DNA of 40,004 nucleotides from an uncultured Saprospirales bacterium (GTDB lineage Bacteria; Bacteroidota; Bacteroidia; Chitinophagales; Saprospiraceae): the NCBI GenBank assembly GCA_937864265.1, contig CALMIR010000131.1, forward strand, positions 1 to 40,004, written 5' to 3'. Shown in pieces: positions 16,461-25,455 of this stretch. The notes under the pieces are model-generated. The model did not search any database and had not been told where the DNA came from. It saw only the letters and a list, made by a program, of their open reading frames with translations. The translations under genes were made by a program, and so were the position numbers. Each line of letters begins with the position of its first letter. The first letter of the stretch is position 1.

Positions 16461-16604
16461 ACCCGATCGTTCCAGCGGAACGGCATCTCTGTTGCCCCGA
16501 TTCAGCCCCGCCAGCGCGCTACAGCGTAGCGCCATCTTAACGCCTCAAGGCAAGGCTCATTCAACCACAAAACGCACAAAGGTACAAAGCACACAAAAGA
16601 TACC
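16461..16604. repeat. Modular dispersed intergenic repeat, copy 2
   Basis: Module A (16461-16501) matches 10-50 in inverted orientation at 38 of 41 positions, including the GTTCC-AGC-GGAAC dyad. Module B (16550-16604) begins GCAAGGCTCATT and continues with CACAAA-type units. Relative to the copy at 1-189 the two modules are in swapped order, so they are separately mobile or separately arising units that cluster. Confidence 0.75.
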
Positions 16605-16890
16605 TCGTTTTGTGAACGCTTGCTGTTTTGTGGTTAAAAAAATTTTATCAAATGCGTTTTTTGATAAATCGATCCTAGCTTTGCGCAAAATCAAATTTTT
16701 ATAAGAACGCCCATTACTTCACGGAAAGCTCCGAAAAAAAAACAAATTTATTTTGTTCTAAAGTCAAAATATTATTCTAAGAAACAGCACACGCAAAGGG
16801 TAAAATAGACTAAAAATTTGCTGATCCTCAGATTTGATTTGTCCACAATCTCTTTTTTGCACATTTGTGCGCTACTTCACCAACCAGGTC

Positions 16891-16921
16891 TTTCAAATTT
16901 TAAACTTTTGCGTTAATTTTG
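16891..16921 (+). promoter_or_regulatory. Predicted promoter of the ArsC-like gene
   Basis: TAATTTTG (16914-16921) fits TAnnTTTG; TTTC at 16891-16894, 19 nt upstream, is a poor match to the -33 box. Transcription would begin near 16928, which favours the start codon at 16956 over the one at 16932. Confidence 0.45.
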
Positions 16922-16955
16922 CGTTAAGCGAATGTTAACAAAAATTGGTTTTCCA

Positions 16956-17393
16956 ATGAAAAAGGTGCTGGTGCTTTGCGTCAACAATTCCTGCCGCAGC
17001 CAAATGGCAGAAGGGTATCTCAACTATTACGGAAGCCGCTTCGCGCTGTTTTACAGTGCAGGTTCTAACCCAACAGAATTACACGAATTGGCTAAACAAG
17101 TCATGGAAGAAGACAGCATTGATATCCATGCTTATACGGCTAAAGCACTTTCCTCCTTTTATGGGCAAAAGTTTGACTACCTAATATCTGTATGCAATGA
17201 GGTACCAGATGAGTTGTTGAACCGGATAAAATTCAAGCACAAAATACAGCTGAACATACCTGATCCTGCAAAAGCCAAAGGCACTGATGCAGAAAAATTA
17301 AAGGAATTCCGCCGCGTACGCGAAATGATTAAAGTGCAGATGCTCAAGTTCATCGGCAGAGAGTTGTTGGTGGAAGCGCCAATTGCTGCGTAA
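16956..17393 (+). CDS. ArsC-like low-molecular-weight phosphatase family protein
   Basis: The 145-residue product has the P-loop of low-molecular-weight tyrosine phosphatases and thioredoxin-type arsenate reductases: C8-V-N-N-S-C-R14 followed by SQMAEGYL, and the general-acid Asp at 103 in NIPDPAKAKGT. The spacing and sequence resemble ArsC. However, in classical ArsC two further Cys (82 and 89 in Bacillus subtilis) relay the disulfide; here only C80 (LISVCNEVPDE) is present and the second is missing. It may therefore be a phosphatase or use another thiol. No arsenite pump or arsenic regulator lies next to it. I take 16956 (MKKVLVLC) as the start. Confidence 0.85.
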   Translation: MKKVLVLCVNNSCRSQMAEGYLNYYGSRFALFYSAGSNPTELHELAKQVMEEDSIDIHAYTAKALSSFYGQKFDYLISVCNEVPDELLNRIKFKHKIQLNIPDPAKAKGTDAEKLKEFRRVREMIKVQMLKFIGRELLVEAPIAA

Positions 17394-17399
17394 GGGTAG

Positions 17400-17477
17400 T
17401 TTCAAGTTTCTAGTCTCAGGTTTCTGGTTTCTAGTCCCTAGTTTCAAGTATCCTACCTGCCCTGAAACCAGAAACTA
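17400..17477. repeat. Heptad tandem repeat with a 12-bp inverted repeat between convergent genes
   Basis: Eight near-copies of a 7-bp unit, consensus TTTCTAG/TTTCAAG, run head to tail from 17400 to 17455. An inverted stretch at 17461-17477 contains the same unit on the other strand, giving a perfect 12-bp stem, GTTTCTGGTTTC (17420-17431) with GAAACCAGAAAC (17464-17475). It reaches the stop codon of the helicase gene. It could act as a bidirectional terminator; the loop of 32 nt is long. Confidence 0.7.
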
Positions 17478-20400
17478 AAAAATATCCTCTTCCGCAAAGC
17501 GGATCAATTCCTGATAAATGGCTTTTTTACCCAGCAAATCTCGGTTGCCTAAAATAACGATGTGTTCTCGGGCGCGAGTCAGCGCCACATTCAGTTTTCG
17601 ATCTACGCCTTCATCAGAGAGGGAGGATAGGGATTCCAATTGCCCAAGTGTATTCGTACACAAGGATAGGATAATGATGTCTCTGGCGCCGCCTTGGTAG
17701 CGCTCTACCGTATCGATGGTCAATTGCTCGGAATAGAGCTGCCGATCTTCCAGCACCGCTTTTATTTGAGCAATTTGTGCCCGATAGGGTGTGATAATAC
17801 CCAGGCTTTTTTTATTCATCGTTTTCCCGGAATTTTGGTACAAACCGTTGAAAGCGTCAATCAGGTCTGCCACCAGGTTGGCTTCGTAGCGGTTGGTTTT
17901 TTGGTTCAAACTCAAATCGTCCACCGCCGTAGGCAGGAAAACCAGCCGCTTTTTAGCCAACAATTGCATCAGCGGAATATCATATTCCGAACTGGAAAAA
18001 ATGGCTTCCCGAAGTTGGTGCATGTGAGCGGGAACGGATTTGGGCAAAATTTTCAAGGTACTTTCGTAAAAATGCTGGCTGGGAAAAGCCATGATCTGTT
18101 CGTGCATCCGCCCCTGATGGCTGAGTTGAGCATAGGCCCAGTCCCAGTTTTGTTCCCGACAGCGCTTGTAGAGCCTTTCAAAAAGAGAATTACTCAGGCT
18201 GCTGAGCCCAATTTCCTGTAAGGCAGGGTCGTGAACTACAGCGGTATCTTTGTCCTGACAAACGACAGCGGGCAATTGCTTGTGGTCGCCGATGAGCATA
18301 AAGCGCTTGAATCGGGGCAGCAAACCCACCAACATAGGTTCCAGAATTTGCGAAGCTTCGTCGATAATTACCCGGTCAAATGACTTGAGTTGCAGGAGTT
18401 CCTCTTTTCCCGTCAGGGAGGAAACCGTAGCTACAATGATTCGATGGCGATGGATGATATCGAGCAATTCCTTGCGAGAATGGACGTTTTCGGTTTTTAC
18501 TTGCAGCAATTGTGATTGGTACAAAGCGCCTGTGGCGTAGCGGGAGCCAATACGTAGGTAATGGTTCCTCAAATGTTCGCCCAAGCTATCCAGCGATTCG
18601 CAAATTTCATCGACCGCCCGATTGGTGTAGGCCAGTAGCAAGATATTTTCATCCGTTTCGTTCAGCAGATAATCGACCAGATGCTTGAGCATCATACTGG
18701 TTTTGCCCGTACCCGGCGGCCCCCAGAGCAAAAAATATTCTTGTGCAGCCAGGGCTTTTTGGAAGATGAGTTGCTGCTCTTCTGTAAGCTCCGGCGAGCA
18801 GGGTATTTCATCGCCATCGGCATAGGCCGGCGCCCTCAAACCGAGCAGCAATTCCTGTTGGGCAGCAGCGTTTTGTGCAAAAGCAAACAAAGAGCGGTAC
18901 ATGACCCCAAAACTGCTGTCTAGCAGGTCAGGCTCTAAATTCCAGTTTTCATACGCCGAAAATAGGCGAAGATTAAACTGCCGCGAACGCAGGCGCACCA
19001 ATACCTCCTCATTGGTGATGTCAATGATGGTGCATTTGAATACCTGGTTGTTCAGGATCGCTTGGTTTTCTCCAGTGTTGGGGTACAACACCGCAATATC
19101 TCCCAGTCGAAAATTGGCCAGGGTCTGATCTTCATCCGTCCGCTGAAAGCGAATCAAAGGCTCTTCTTCCTGCGCCTTGTTTTCCAAGATGCGCATGTGG
19201 CGAATGATGGCATAACGTTCCTTTTTTTGCCCTTCGCTGTGCAGCCACAAGGAAGCCAGGCCATCCGTACCATAACCGTCCTGAGTACCCACTTTAGCCA
19301 GGCGGTGTTCGCGGGCAATGAATCCGGTAAAGGCTATGAAATACCGGCTCATCAGCTCGCTCATGTTTTTGTAAATGCCTTCAAAATGAGCCAGGTCTTG
19401 CCGGATAAAGCCCTTCCAATCGGCAAAATGTCGGGTATTGAGTTTGCCGAAAAAGCGTCGGCCTTGTTCTACCAAATCGCCCTCCCCTTCTAAACCAAGA
19501 CGCGCCATCAAACTATCAATGGTGATGAGCATGTTGCGCATGAGTAGCGCTTCATATTGTTGCGACTTCAGGCGGGGTGCAAAACGCAGGGGTTTTTCCT
19601 CTAAATTTACGCCAGAATAAAGGATGTAGCTGGCGGGGTTGGCCTCTTGTCCGAAGGCCGAACGGATGAGCAAGTCGTAGAGCAGGGTTTGAATGAAATG
19701 GTTGGGGCTGAGGCCATAAATATTGGGCATAAACGGCTTGCCACTTTTCAATTCGACTATGGCTGACTTTTTGTCTTCCTGGTACAGGACGTCGAGACGG
19801 CCTTGCAGGCCATAAGTTTCAGAATAAAAGCTGGGTTCTAAAAAGCAGTGGCTGGGTTCGATGCTTTGTTCTTGAAACTCTCGGCCAATCACCTGCCGGA
19901 GGTTGAGGTAGTGCTTTTGGCAGTTTTGCATGATCTCGCGGATCTCGCCGTCATCGAAGAGGCAATACGCCAATGGATAGAGCTGGAAGGTTTTGCGAAA
20001 GCTGGATCGGAAATCACAATCCGGTTGGTTCATGATTTCATCGAGGAAAAAATTCGCGATGTTTCCAATGAGTAAATGTTTGCTCGTTTCCAGGGCAGAA
20101 AAACGGCGCAGCAAATACAGCCAGGGCGACTCCAACCCGGCCTGAAAACATTCCGCTATGGCTGTAACGTCCACTAAGTAATCGGGTTCCAGCACAAAAG
20201 CCCGGGGATGGTAAATCCCTTGCTGATCCACTTCGACATCGATCAGGTTGATGGTCAGGGGCAATCCGATGGTTTTATCCAGGTTTTTCAACACTGGCGT
20301 AAAGTTCTCATTGCGATCCACTGCGTTGTACTGAATGACAACATCCGACTCCGGCGACGCTTCCTCGCGAGCAATGAGTTGATGCGATTCCGGCAAGTGT

Positions 20401-20834
20401 TTTAAGGCAATGACCCTTGCTTTTGGGCGAAATTCCCTGATTTGAATGTGGTGATAGGGAATGGGCCATTTTTCCGGTATAATATCCTTCAAGTCAGCAG
20501 GTGCTTCTACTTCCAGCAGCTTTTCGATGCTCATGGATACGACTTTCAAGCCCAATTGATACATCATATCCGTGGGTTGGGAAGATGCAAACTTGCGGAA
20601 ATAATGGAGGTAATACTGTAGTCCCTTGTCCAAATCGTACTTGCTGCCCGCATAAGCCATTCTGGCAAATAGCGTCGTAAATTGGAGCCTTTCCTGGCGG
20701 GTGACTTCAGTTAGGATGATGGTCAATAGATGGTAAAGGGCATCTACTTTGGGCTGTGCGGTAGGGGTATCGCTGTGGGCTATTTTAGCCAGTTCCTTGT
20801 AAAACAGATCGGCCAATTGGTCTTTATCGGGCAT
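17475..20834 (-). CDS. Dna2-like PD-(D/E)XK nuclease fused to SF1 (Upf1-like) helicase
   Basis: The 1,119-residue protein joins a nuclease and a helicase. The N-terminal half has a RecB/Cas4-like core: GRLDVLYQ with D348, then IVELKSGKP with E361 and K363. The C-terminal half is a superfamily 1B helicase: Walker A GPPGTGKTS with K711, AYTNRAVDEI, Walker B IIDEASQ near 823, GDHKQLPAV, YRAQIAQIK, RYQGGARDIII and LNVALTRAREHIVI. This order matches Dna2, which resects and trims DNA ends and flaps. It follows the protease gene by 3 nt. A DNA-repair role is most likely; defence helicase-nucleases share this plan, but no defence partner lies beside it. Confidence 0.9.
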   Translation of the reverse strand: MPDKDQLADLFYKELAKIAHSDTPTAQPKVDALYHLLTIILTEVTRQERLQFTTLFARMAYAGSKYDLDKGLQYYLHYFRKFASSQPTDMMYQLGLKVVSMSIEKLLEVEAPADLKDIIPEKWPIPYHHIQIREFRPKARVIALKHLPESHQLIAREEASPESDVVIQYNAVDRNENFTPVLKNLDKTIGLPLTINLIDVEVDQQGIYHPRAFVLEPDYLVDVTAIAECFQAGLESPWLYLLRRFSALETSKHLLIGNIANFFLDEIMNQPDCDFRSSFRKTFQLYPLAYCLFDDGEIREIMQNCQKHYLNLRQVIGREFQEQSIEPSHCFLEPSFYSETYGLQGRLDVLYQEDKKSAIVELKSGKPFMPNIYGLSPNHFIQTLLYDLLIRSAFGQEANPASYILYSGVNLEEKPLRFAPRLKSQQYEALLMRNMLITIDSLMARLGLEGEGDLVEQGRRFFGKLNTRHFADWKGFIRQDLAHFEGIYKNMSELMSRYFIAFTGFIAREHRLAKVGTQDGYGTDGLASLWLHSEGQKKERYAIIRHMRILENKAQEEEPLIRFQRTDEDQTLANFRLGDIAVLYPNTGENQAILNNQVFKCTIIDITNEEVLVRLRSRQFNLRLFSAYENWNLEPDLLDSSFGVMYRSLFAFAQNAAAQQELLLGLRAPAYADGDEIPCSPELTEEQQLIFQKALAAQEYFLLWGPPGTGKTSMMLKHLVDYLLNETDENILLLAYTNRAVDEICESLDSLGEHLRNHYLRIGSRYATGALYQSQLLQVKTENVHSRKELLDIIHRHRIIVATVSSLTGKEELLQLKSFDRVIIDEASQILEPMLVGLLPRFKRFMLIGDHKQLPAVVCQDKDTAVVHDPALQEIGLSSLSNSLFERLYKRCREQNWDWAYAQLSHQGRMHEQIMAFPSQHFYESTLKILPKSVPAHMHQLREAIFSSSEYDIPLMQLLAKKRLVFLPTAVDDLSLNQKTNRYEANLVADLIDAFNGLYQNSGKTMNKKSLGIITPYRAQIAQIKAVLEDRQLYSEQLTIDTVERYQGGARDIIILSLCTNTLGQLESLSSLSDEGVDRKLNVALTRAREHIVILGNRDLLGKKAIYQELIRFAEEDIF

Positions 20835-20837
20835 AAG

Positions 20838-22070
20838 CTATATTAAATCCCTTAAATAAAAAGTGAATTTAAGTTTTTCTCCGTTTCTGAGCACCTTTAG
20901 GGTGATTTTTTTTCCAGCCTTTTTTTTGAATTTGGCATTTAAACTAGCTAAATCCCAGAGGCTGGCTGGCCAACCATTGACAGTTTTGATGTCGTCGTCT
21001 TTCTGCAAACCAGCCTCTGCAGCCGGGCTGCCGGGCAGTACGCTAAATACACGAAACTTATTGAGACTCAACCCATAAGATATTAAAGACAATCCACTTT
21101 TGTCGTATTCAAATTTTTGGCTAAACTTCCCATTTGGCTCAAGATAGGCCACTTGGCGAATGTAGTCGATGATAATGGTATAGCGATCCAGAATTTTATT
21201 GCCGATAATCCCGTTTCGGGAAGCTGCATAAACAGAATCCCGATTCATCCCAATTTCCTGAAAATGGGTAATGATACTGTGCAATTCGGTGTCCCCTAAA
21301 TCCAAATCTTCCACCCGCCCCATAAAGCCCTGAATGTATCCGCCAAGCCCAGCCCCCAAATTGCTCGGAATGACTTGGTCGGGCAGTTTTAAATCGGGGT
21401 GCGTATTGGTGTGCAACAAAAGCGCCAAGCTGGCGCCTGTATCCAGTAATAATTTTAAATTGAGCAGCGTATCGTTTTGTAGCCGGACATTAAAATTCAC
21501 ATAAGGTTTATGCCGACTGATCTCAATAGGCAGCCGATCATAATTTCCCCCAGGTGCTTCAAAGCTATTAGGCTCATATAGGGTAATTATTTTTCGATTG
21601 TAGTCGATTTTTACCACAAATCGACGAAAAATGTCCGACCCGATGATGCCGTGAATTTCCAAGCCAGCCAATTCTTCAAAATGGAGGTAATCTTCTTCCA
21701 ATACCAGAATGGATCGGTTCAGGGCAGTAATTTTGTCGTTCAACCTAAGGCTAACCCCCCTCACCAAATAGGCATAGACCTCCGAACTCATATCCGCTCC
21801 TAATAAGGTAAAACGGCGTTGGTAATTGACCTGCAACAAATCCGTGATCTCTCGCTTGGCCAGGATGGTATGTTCTGATCCCGTATCGAAAATAAACTTC
21901 AGGGGTAGATAATCATTAAAGACAATGTTCAAAATGATAAAATCATTGCTGTACTCAAAAGGGATGTCAATTTTACGCAAACTGCCGTGAATGCGAAGGT
22001 CGGCGCTTTGTGTAAACAAATTGTGTGCGAACACACAAAACAATGACACGATGTAAACGTTTTTTTTCAT
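20838..22070 (-). CDS. Two-lobed retropepsin-like aspartic protease with C-terminal PDZ domain
   Basis: The 410-residue exported protein (signal peptide MKKNVYIVSLFCVFAHNLFT) carries two retropepsin-type lobes: D62 in FDTGSEHT with its partner loop GIIGSDIFRR (141-150), and D210 in LDTGASLA with GIIGNKILDR (about 285). Retroviral-type proteases need two such lobes for one active site; here both are in one chain. A PDZ domain follows (about 325-405, LPGSPAAEAGLQKDDDI), suited to binding C-termini of substrate proteins. Likely located in the periplasm or outside. First gene of a pair with the helicase gene, 3 nt apart, although the two functions are not obviously related. Confidence 0.9.
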   Translation of the reverse strand: MKKNVYIVSLFCVFAHNLFTQSADLRIHGSLRKIDIPFEYSNDFIILNIVFNDYLPLKFIFDTGSEHTILAKREITDLLQVNYQRRFTLLGADMSSEVYAYLVRGVSLRLNDKITALNRSILVLEEDYLHFEELAGLEIHGIIGSDIFRRFVVKIDYNRKIITLYEPNSFEAPGGNYDRLPIEISRHKPYVNFNVRLQNDTLLNLKLLLDTGASLALLLHTNTHPDLKLPDQVIPSNLGAGLGGYIQGFMGRVEDLDLGDTELHSIITHFQEIGMNRDSVYAASRNGIIGNKILDRYTIIIDYIRQVAYLEPNGKFSQKFEYDKSGLSLISYGLSLNKFRVFSVLPGSPAAEAGLQKDDDIKTVNGWPASLWDLASLNAKFKKKAGKKITLKVLRNGEKLKFTFYLRDLI

Positions 22071-22437
22071 GGCCGGGTAATGGAGTTTTTTAAAAAGTTT
22101 TGTTGCTTTGTAACAGCAAAACGCCTTTTTAAATCGTTGGTATTAAAATATAAAGGTTGAAAATAACCCAATTTTATTTGGTAGGGCTTACACCCGAAAA
22201 AATTTTTTCCTAAATACTTGGATAACTCATGCTAAAAGGGGACTTTTGTGCGGGTTAGTGTAAAAATCACACAATTTGTCAAAAGTAACTTTGAACTCTC
22301 CCGACGAAACAACGACACATCCCAAAAGATTTAACAAAAAATCGATGCCTATTATCGAACAAACCCCAAACTCTTTCCAAAAAGACAGCAGTAAGGAATA
22401 TTTTTTTGAGATTTTTCTAACTAAACAAAAGCGATGT
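22071..22437. other. Divergent regulatory region between the protease gene and SusC
   Basis: No gene is supported. It holds an imperfect hairpin (GTTTTG at 22097-22102, CAAAAC at 22117-22122), AT-rich sequence, and the predicted SusC promoter at 22286-22293. The SusC frame is open through 22276-22437, but this part lacks a signal peptide and is read as a leader of about 145 nt. Confidence 0.5.
22286..22293 (+). promoter_or_regulatory. Predicted -7 box of the susCD operon
   Basis: TAACTTTG fits TAnnTTTG. No good -33 box is visible at the normal distance, as is usual for regulated promoters. It implies a leader of roughly 140 nt; long leaders are common on susC-type transcripts. Confidence 0.45.
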
Positions 22438-25434
22438 ATGAAACTTAAAGTCAACTACTTGAAAAAGTGGGGCCTCTTGGTGTTCGCATTGAGCCTCTGC
22501 CAGTGGGTAGCAGCTCAACGCACCATCACAGGTACTGTGACGGATTCTAACACAGGAGAACCACTCATCGGCGCCAATATTTTGGTGGTAGGTACCAGCA
22601 CTGGTACAATCACTGATTTTGATGGTGCTTATTCTTTAAATGTTGGCGCAGACGCCACCAGTCTTGAAATTTCCTACACCGGCTACACTTCTCAGACAAT
22701 CACTATTGGCAACCAGAGCAAGATAGATGTTCTACTGTCAGCAGGTCAGTTATTGGATGAAGTAGTCGTTGTGGGTTATGGCTCACAAAAAGAAAAGGAA
22801 ATTACTTCTTCTGTAACTTCTGTAGGAGCAGATGAATTCAACCGGGGCCCTATTACGGATCCTGCTCAGCTCCTTCAAGGTAAAGTGGCTGGTTTGCAGG
22901 TCTATAACAAGGGTGGAAACCCCAACCAGCAGAGTGTGATTCGCTTGCGCGGTATCTCTACGGTAGGTGCCAACACCGAGCCACTGGTTGTTGTGGACGG
23001 TATCATCGGTGCTTCATTGGAAAATGTTGACCCGAATGACATCGAAAACATTACCGTGTTGAAGGACGGTTCTGCGGCAGCGATTTATGGCTCTCGCGGT
23101 TCTTCTGGTGTTATTTTGGTTACCACCCGCTCTGGAAAGAAAGACAGTGGCCGCGTGGACTTCACCTACAATGGTCAAGTTGGTGTTTCTTCTGCTTTCA
23201 ACAGTGTACCTGTTATGAGTGCCGATGAATTCGTTGCTACTGGTGGTACAGATTTGGGAGCATCCACCGATTGGATTGATGAAGTAACTCGTGCCGGTCT
23301 TAGCAATGTACACAGCCTTGCTGCCTCTGGGGGCGCAGGCAATACCAGCTATCGCATTTCCGGTAACTACCGTAATGTAGAAGGTATCTTGAACAATTCC
23401 GGCTTTGATCAATTCAATGCCCGTTTGAATTTCACTACCAAAACATTGAACGATCGCGTAACCTTGGATTTCAATTCTTCTTTTACTAACCGCAATTCTA
23501 ATTACGGTTTTAATGAAGCCTTGCGTTATGCCGTTTTGTACAACCCAACTGCACCGGTTTTGGGGGCTGATTCTCCATTCCCATTTGCAAGCGACCAGTA
23601 CGGCGGATACTTTGAAACATTGGGTCTGTTCGATAGCTTCAACCCGGTTTCTATCAGTGAGCAAAACAGAAACGAAGGTAAGCGCAATGAAGTTACCTAC
23701 GGTGGTAGCTTGTCTTACAAACTGACGGATAACCTTTCTGTTACAGGTCGCATTGCACAGCAAAACACGACCTTGAAGAACACGGAATACTATCCAACTA
23801 CTTCTTTGTTCAGAGGCAACGCAGCCAGCCCTACCCGCAAAGGTCGTGCTGATTTTTACGATGAAATCACTGGCTTCAAACTATATGAAGCTTTCGGTAC
23901 TTACATCAACAACTTCGGTAAAACCGACCTGAGCATTACCGCTGGATACTCTTATCAGCAGAACAACTTCCAATCTAACACACTGTCACTTGGTGACTTC
24001 CCAGATGATTCCAAGGACTTCAGCAATTTGATTGAAACTTCTCAGGATTTGCAAAATGCCGGTTTAATTACCGCCAGTAGCGATGCCTCTCCTGATGAAA
24101 GAATCATCGCCTTCTTCGGTCGCGCTAACCTGACATTCGACAATGCGATATTCTTGAATGCTTCTGTTCGCCGCGAAGGTTCTACCAAGCTTGGTGAAGA
24201 AAACCAATGGGGTATTTTCCCAGCTTTTGGTGTAGGTGTTGACCTGAATAACTACCTGTCTATCAACAACGTTGACCTGTTGAAAGTGAGAGTAGGTTAC
24301 GGTGTAACTGGCTCTTTGCCAACACAGAATGGTCTTTCTCAAGAGCAACTACAAGTTGTGAATGGTGCTGATGGCAGTGTTTCTACTGAAAAAATACGCA
24401 AAGCCAACCCAGACCTGAAGTGGGAAGAGAAAGCAGAGTTGAACTTGGGCTTGGAATTCGCTATGGGTCGCTTCAACGCTACCCTGGATGTTTACAACCG
24501 CGACATCACTGACTTCATTTTGGAAGTGGCTATTGATGCGGCAACCAATGAAGGTTTTGGCACTCAATTCCGCAATGCTGGTAAATTGAATACGCAAGGT
24601 TTGGAATTGACATTGGGCTACGATGTATTGAAAAGCGCCAGCTCAAACTGGACTACAGGGCTGATACTCAGCACCTACAAGACAGTACTGGATGAGTTCA
24701 CTGTTCCTTTGGCAGTACGCGGTAGTCTCGGTGCGCCAGGTCAGAACAACACCAATATGATTCGCGTAGCGGTAGGTGAGGAAGTTGGTCAAATTTGGGG
24801 CCCTGTGTTTGCAGGAGTAGCAGACAACGGTGCACCTATTTTTGAAGATGTGAATGGTGATGGAATTATTGTAGCTGGTCAGGACAAAGCATTGGAACCC
24901 GATGCAGACTTTGAGGTACTGGGCAACGGTATTCCCGATCTGGAATTGGGCTGGTCCAACCAGTTGACTTTTGGCACTTGGTCTATCAACGCTTTCTTCC
25001 GCGGTGCATTTGGCCATAGCTTGGTGAATACCTTCCGCGCATTCTACGAGCCAATCATCTCTACGCAATCTTCTTACAACTATGTGAATACCGAATTGCG
25101 TATTCCTGAATTGACGACTGCGCAGTTCAGCTCTTTGTATGTAGAAAAAGCCGATTACTTCAAGTTGGATAACCTGACCATTGCTAAAAGCTTTGATTTT
25201 GGCAAGGAAAGCACTTTCCGCAGCATGACTGTGTCATTAACCGGACAAAACCTGCTGGTTATTACCAACTATACTGGTTCCGATCCTGAACCATCCTTGG
25301 TGGATTATGGTTCTGCTGATAATGGTGGTGATATCAACTTTGGCTCTCCTGATGTACTTAGCCCTGGTATCGATCGTCGTTACAACTATTTTTCATCCAG
25401 AACATTTACTCTGGGTGTAAATCTTAATTTCTAA
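22438..25434 (+). CDS. SusC/RagA family TonB-linked outer membrane protein
   Basis: The 998-residue product is a SusC-type TonB-dependent transporter, which imports oligomers across the outer membrane under a SusD lid. It has a signal peptide (1-27, ending VAAQ), a carboxypeptidase-like regulatory domain (28 to about 100: TITGTVTDSNTGEPLIGANI), a TonB box at 107-115 (DEVVVVGYG), a plug domain (about 120-235: LLQGKVAGLQV, IRLRGIST, VLKDGSAAAIYGSRG) and a long 22-strand barrel ending TLGVNLNF. There is no N-terminal STN domain, so it is unlikely to signal to an anti-sigma factor directly. I chose the ATG at 22438 because it starts the signal peptide. SusD follows after 21 nt. Confidence 0.96.
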   Translation: MKLKVNYLKKWGLLVFALSLCQWVAAQRTITGTVTDSNTGEPLIGANILVVGTSTGTITDFDGAYSLNVGADATSLEISYTGYTSQTITIGNQSKIDVLLSAGQLLDEVVVVGYGSQKEKEITSSVTSVGADEFNRGPITDPAQLLQGKVAGLQVYNKGGNPNQQSVIRLRGISTVGANTEPLVVVDGIIGASLENVDPNDIENITVLKDGSAAAIYGSRGSSGVILVTTRSGKKDSGRVDFTYNGQVGVSSAFNSVPVMSADEFVATGGTDLGASTDWIDEVTRAGLSNVHSLAASGGAGNTSYRISGNYRNVEGILNNSGFDQFNARLNFTTKTLNDRVTLDFNSSFTNRNSNYGFNEALRYAVLYNPTAPVLGADSPFPFASDQYGGYFETLGLFDSFNPVSISEQNRNEGKRNEVTYGGSLSYKLTDNLSVTGRIAQQNTTLKNTEYYPTTSLFRGNAASPTRKGRADFYDEITGFKLYEAFGTYINNFGKTDLSITAGYSYQQNNFQSNTLSLGDFPDDSKDFSNLIETSQDLQNAGLITASSDASPDERIIAFFGRANLTFDNAIFLNASVRREGSTKLGEENQWGIFPAFGVGVDLNNYLSINNVDLLKVRVGYGVTGSLPTQNGLSQEQLQVVNGADGSVSTEKIRKANPDLKWEEKAELNLGLEFAMGRFNATLDVYNRDITDFILEVAIDAATNEGFGTQFRNAGKLNTQGLELTLGYDVLKSASSNWTTGLILSTYKTVLDEFTVPLAVRGSLGAPGQNNTNMIRVAVGEEVGQIWGPVFAGVADNGAPIFEDVNGDGIIVAGQDKALEPDADFEVLGNGIPDLELGWSNQLTFGTWSINAFFRGAFGHSLVNTFRAFYEPIISTQSSYNYVNTELRIPELTTAQFSSLYVEKADYFKLDNLTIAKSFDFGKESTFRSMTVSLTGQNLLVITNYTGSDPEPSLVDYGSADNGGDINFGSPDVLSPGIDRRYNYFSSRTFTLGVNLNF

Positions 25435-25455
25435 ACCACAAAAAAGAGAAACATA

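Larger units (their letters stand above)
16294..16955. other. Long spacer between the divergent lipoprotein and ArsC-like genes
   Basis: No gene is supported. It contains a GTGTC-N5-GACAC dyad with a second GACAC (16315-16335) upstream of the lipoprotein gene, a run of nine C (16421-16429), the second copy of the dispersed repeat (16461-16604), an AT-rich stretch, and the promoter of the ArsC-like gene (16914-16921). Confidence 0.6.

Noticed and set aside
16956-17393. Arsenic resistance operon with the ArsR gene at 12307-12630
   Set aside because: The genes are 4 kb apart on opposite strands, the ArsR protein lacks metal-binding Cys and is paired with an AHSA1 protein, and no arsenite transporter is present.
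17400-17477. CRISPR array
   Set aside because: The repeat unit is 7 bp, contiguous and without spacers; no cas genes are present.
17475-22070. Anti-phage defence island
   Set aside because: The nuclease-helicase is suggestive, but no toxin, methylase, reverse transcriptase, CBASS or similar partner lies nearby.
23014-23763. 249-codon minus-strand open frame
   Set aside because: Antisense to SusC, no motif or start signal.
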